Source: Euryarchaeota archaeon UBA173 (GTDB taxonomy: Archaea > Thermoplasmatota > Poseidoniia > Poseidoniales > Thalassarchaeaceae). Taken from it: DNA of 7,149 bases. Of this stretch, positions 5,315 to 7,149 are shown one piece after another. Positions within the stretch are counted from its first letter, which is position 1, and the number at the start of each line of letters is the position of its first letter. The translations under genes were made by a program, and so were the position numbers. The DNA lies in assembly GCA_002498925.1 (NCBI GenBank), contig DAJH01000015.1, positions 43,049-50,197 of the forward strand, given 5' to 3'. A model generated the notes under the pieces. The model was not told where the DNA came from, did no database searches, and saw nothing but the letters and a program-made list of their open reading frames with translations.

Positions 5315-6472
5315 ATGGGAAGTAAGCCCCCTGTACGAACCGCCCTTTTTGAGCAGCACATTGAGTCAGGGGCGAATATTGTCGACTTCCATGGTTTCGA
5401 ACTTCCAATTTGGTACACTTCGATCCAGGAGGAGCACCTCGCAACTCGGAGCCATGCCGGCCTTTTCGATGTCTCACACATGGGCTTCTTCCGCTTTCAG
5501 GGTAGTGATGTATTATCATGGCTACAGTCCATCGGTACTCAGGAGTTTATGAACTTCGCAAGTGGCAGGTGCGGCTACACGCATTTCCTAGATTTAGATG
5601 GCAATATCATCGATGATATGATTTTCGCAGTCAATACGGAAGATGAGGTATTCGGAGTTCCGAATGCATCGATGGTAGACACCATGTTCGAATGGCTCTC
5701 ATCCCATTTGCCATCAGACGGTTCCGTTTCATTGGAGGATTTGTCTAGCAAGACCAGCATCCTTGCATTACAGGGGCCTGAGTCATCGCAGATTGTTTCC
5801 GAAACCCTCGGGCCTGCAAACTCCGTGGGAAGGTTCCGCTGTCAGGAAATAGCAGCTAATGATTTAGGAGTTACAGGTTGGATTCAGGGAACTGGGTACA
5901 CCGGGGAGCCGGGAGTGGAGATTTTCGTTACCAACGAACACGCCCCAAAACTTTGGTCGGCCCTGCTAGAAATTGGTTCTGAAAACGGAATCGTCCCTGT
6001 TGGACTGGGTGCCCGTGATACTCTGAGGCTGGAGATGGGTTATCTCCTCTCAGGGCAGGACTTCCTGTGGCCGGGTCTCGGAGAATCCCCTGACCCCGCC
6101 CTTCCAGATACTTTCCTCGCCAGGGACACAGTCGAAACTGCAGTCCCCTTTGGTTTGAGCATGGATCATGATTTCATAGGTCGAGATAGATTAGTTTCTT
6201 CCCTAGAAAGCGAAGAAAGATGGCACGCACTGCTGTGTCAGGAAAGGGGGCCTTCTCCTAGGCCGGGGCACATGGTCCTAGACGGGCCCGGAGAAGATGC
6301 TCGGTTAATCGGTTACGTGACTAGCGGGGCACCGGCACCATCACTGGGCGGAACGGGAATTGCCATGGCATATATCGACGGATCGGCCGTTGGCGATGAG
6401 GTATGGATTCAAGCCAGTCGTAGGCGCAGGGTCAGGGCAGAGATAGTTAGGCCACCATTCAATCCCAGATAG
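5315..6472 (+). CDS. gcvT: GcvT-family aminomethyltransferase (glycine cleavage T-protein)
   Basis: T-protein takes the aminomethyl group from lipoyl H-protein and passes a methylene to tetrahydrofolate, releasing ammonia. Seen here (numbered from this start, 385 residues): VDFHGFELP at 23-31, AGLFDVSHMG at 48-57, the folate-pocket segment GNIIDDMIF at 96-104, ALQGPE at 151-156, TGYTGEPGVEI at 193-203, GLGARDTLRLE at 230-240, FIGRDRL at 287-293 and TSGAPAPSLG at 336-345. All are hallmarks of the GCV_T N- and C-terminal domains. Between SGQD and PFGL there are about 25 residues, more than I recall for typical T-proteins. In-frame ATGs at 5228 and 5270 would add 29 or 15 residues without family resemblance, so I chose 5315, although no Shine-Dalgarno is visible at any of them. 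The gcvH and gcvP genes are not adjacent. Other folate-dependent GcvT relatives, such as YgfZ or DmdA types, are less likely. Confidence 0.92.
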   Translation: MGSKPPVRTALFEQHIESGANIVDFHGFELPIWYTSIQEEHLATRSHAGLFDVSHMGFFRFQGSDVLSWLQSIGTQEFMNFASGRCGYTHFLDLDGNIIDDMIFAVNTEDEVFGVPNASMVDTMFEWLSSHLPSDGSVSLEDLSSKTSILALQGPESSQIVSETLGPANSVGRFRCQEIAANDLGVTGWIQGTGYTGEPGVEIFVTNEHAPKLWSALLEIGSENGIVPVGLGARDTLRLEMGYLLSGQDFLWPGLGESPDPALPDTFLARDTVETAVPFGLSMDHDFIGRDRLVSSLESEERWHALLCQERGPSPRPGHMVLDGPGEDARLIGYVTSGAPAPSLGGTGIAMAYIDGSAVGDEVWIQASRRRRVRAEIVRPPFNPR

Positions 6473-6477
6473 CATCA

Positions 6478-6496
6478 GGGTGCAAAATTCGCATCC
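6478..6496 (+). other. Weak hairpin after gcvT
   Basis: GGGTGC (6478-6483) pairs with GCATCC (6491-6496), including one G.U pair, around the loop AAAATTC. It begins 6 bases after the gcvT stop. No U-tract follows. It could mark the 3' end of the gcvT transcript. Alternatively the AAAATT in the loop may be a degenerate TATA element for the following gene. Both readings are weak. Confidence 0.25.
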
Positions 6497-6550
6497 CGCC
6501 GCGACAAACCTCATTGCTGAATGCCCTCCGTCCTAGTCCGAGGCGTCAGC

Positions 6551-7149
6551 ATGAGCGGTGGAATAGAAGCCATAGCAATAAAGAATCTACAGACCCTTTT
6601 AATTTCCAAAGGACTGTCCGCAGAATCACTATTTTCTAAGTATGATATCGATGGAAATGGCTTCTTGAGTTATGAGGAGTTCTCGTCCGCACTCTCTTCT
6701 ATCACAGGGCAGACGGCCCCTGAGGCAATTGTGAGGGCGATTATAGGGGTACTCGATTCAGATGGCGATGGCTCGTTGAGCCTTCCCGAAATAATCTCAT
6801 TAGTCGATTCAGATACGTCAAATCAGCAATACTCTGCAGGCTCCGAGATCGTCATTAGAGACCATCCAAACCCCCTCTATAACGGACTTTACTCCCCGCA
6901 AGACGAGATTAATGGCAAACCCTCGTTTAGAAATGGGGACGGAGCGATCCTTTACTACTACAACGCTGGCTCCGGAGGGGCCCCATCATGGAGCTTGGAT
7001 GACAGAGAACAAGACGGCAGGAATGACTGGTACAGGGGAGGATGGACACGTGTCCCTGGCTCAGGGGGATTGCCCACCGGGACTAGGAGGTGGGTGGGCG
7101 TTGGAAAGATCACTGTCTTCCCGTCTAGAGAACCAGCAACTCCGAAATC
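6551..7149 (+). CDS. EF-hand protein with a C-terminal NG/W-rich domain, partial (right edge)
   Basis: I translated this by hand: 199 codons are open to the window edge. There is no signal peptide, so it is probably cytoplasmic. Two canonical EF-hand loops are present: D32-x-D34-x-N36-G-F38-x-S40-x-x-E43 and D69-x-D71-x-D73-G-S75-x-S77-x-x-E80. They sit in helical flanks spaced like a paired EF-hand, so calcium binding is likely. After a short linker, residues about 100-188 form a second domain with NGLYSPQDEINGKPSF (111-126), LYYY (134-137), SWSLDD (146-151), DWYRGGW (159-165) and RRWVGVGKITV (179-189). This resembles small Trp/Gly-rich NG-x-Y domains that I associate with protist and algal proteins, but I cannot name the family. 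GAGG at 6540-6543 lies seven bases before this ATG and favours it over the in-frame ATG at 6521, which would add ten residues. It is 78 bp behind gcvT on the same strand; co-transcription is possible. Confidence 0.82.
   Translation, partial: MSGGIEAIAIKNLQTLLISKGLSAESLFSKYDIDGNGFLSYEEFSSALSSITGQTAPEAIVRAIIGVLDSDGDGSLSLPEIISLVDSDTSNQQYSAGSEIVIRDHPNPLYNGLYSPQDEINGKPSFRNGDGAILYYYNAGSGGAPSWSLDDREQDGRNDWYRGGWTRVPGSGGLPTGTRRWVGVGKITVFPSREPATPK

Noticed and set aside
1..7149. CRISPR array, transposon ends or defence genes
   Set aside because: No regularly spaced repeats, terminal inverted repeats, transposase, nuclease or effector motifs were found in the reading frames examined.

Overview
The window looks like archaeal DNA of moderate GC. 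The clearest sign is a transcription factor B (TFB) gene with zinc ribbon, B-reader and two cyclin repeats, read from a textbook archaeal TATA box (TTTAAATA). A GcvT-type aminomethyltransferase, secreted LVIVD-repeat proteins with an archaeal-style lipobox, EF-hand proteins and an intron-less tRNA-Ala fit a marine planktonic euryarchaeon such as Marine Group II (Poseidoniales). That lineage assignment is inference from style, not from a search.

Left third (1-3328, minus strand): two tandem genes for large extracellular LVIVD-repeat proteins. The upstream one (1583-3328) is complete and has an N-terminal membrane anchor. The downstream one (1-1556) runs off the left edge; it begins with a lipoprotein signal peptide and is a collinear paralogue of its neighbour. 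The 26 bp between them hold a small perfect hairpin directly after the first stop codon.

Middle (3383-4110, plus strand): reading away from the LVIVD pair is a small secreted protein with a signal peptide, one calcium-loop-like motif, several candidate metal-binding residues and a C-terminal membrane anchor. Sixty bases later comes tRNA-Ala(UGC) with the G3.U70 identity pair and an encoded CCA.

Right half (4129-7149): tfb (minus) and gcvT (plus) are divergent around an AT-rich control region. It holds a TATA box, a 13-bp palindrome between the TATA box and the expected tfb start site, a GTTTACT direct repeat and a perfect 12-bp palindrome (TGCCAATTGGCA). If gcvT starts at the homology-supported ATG (5315), the region is 160 bp of non-coding DNA. 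gcvT is followed by an EF-hand gene that runs off the right edge; after two canonical EF-hand loops its product carries a distinctive NG/W-rich domain.

No mobile element, CRISPR array or defence system was seen. Coding sequence, the tRNA and the tfb-gcvT control region account for almost all of the window, and no unexplained gap exceeds 300 bases. The most interesting parts are the paired LVIVD surface proteins with their divergent small neighbour, the palindrome-rich tfb/gcvT control region, and the EF-hand fusion protein.
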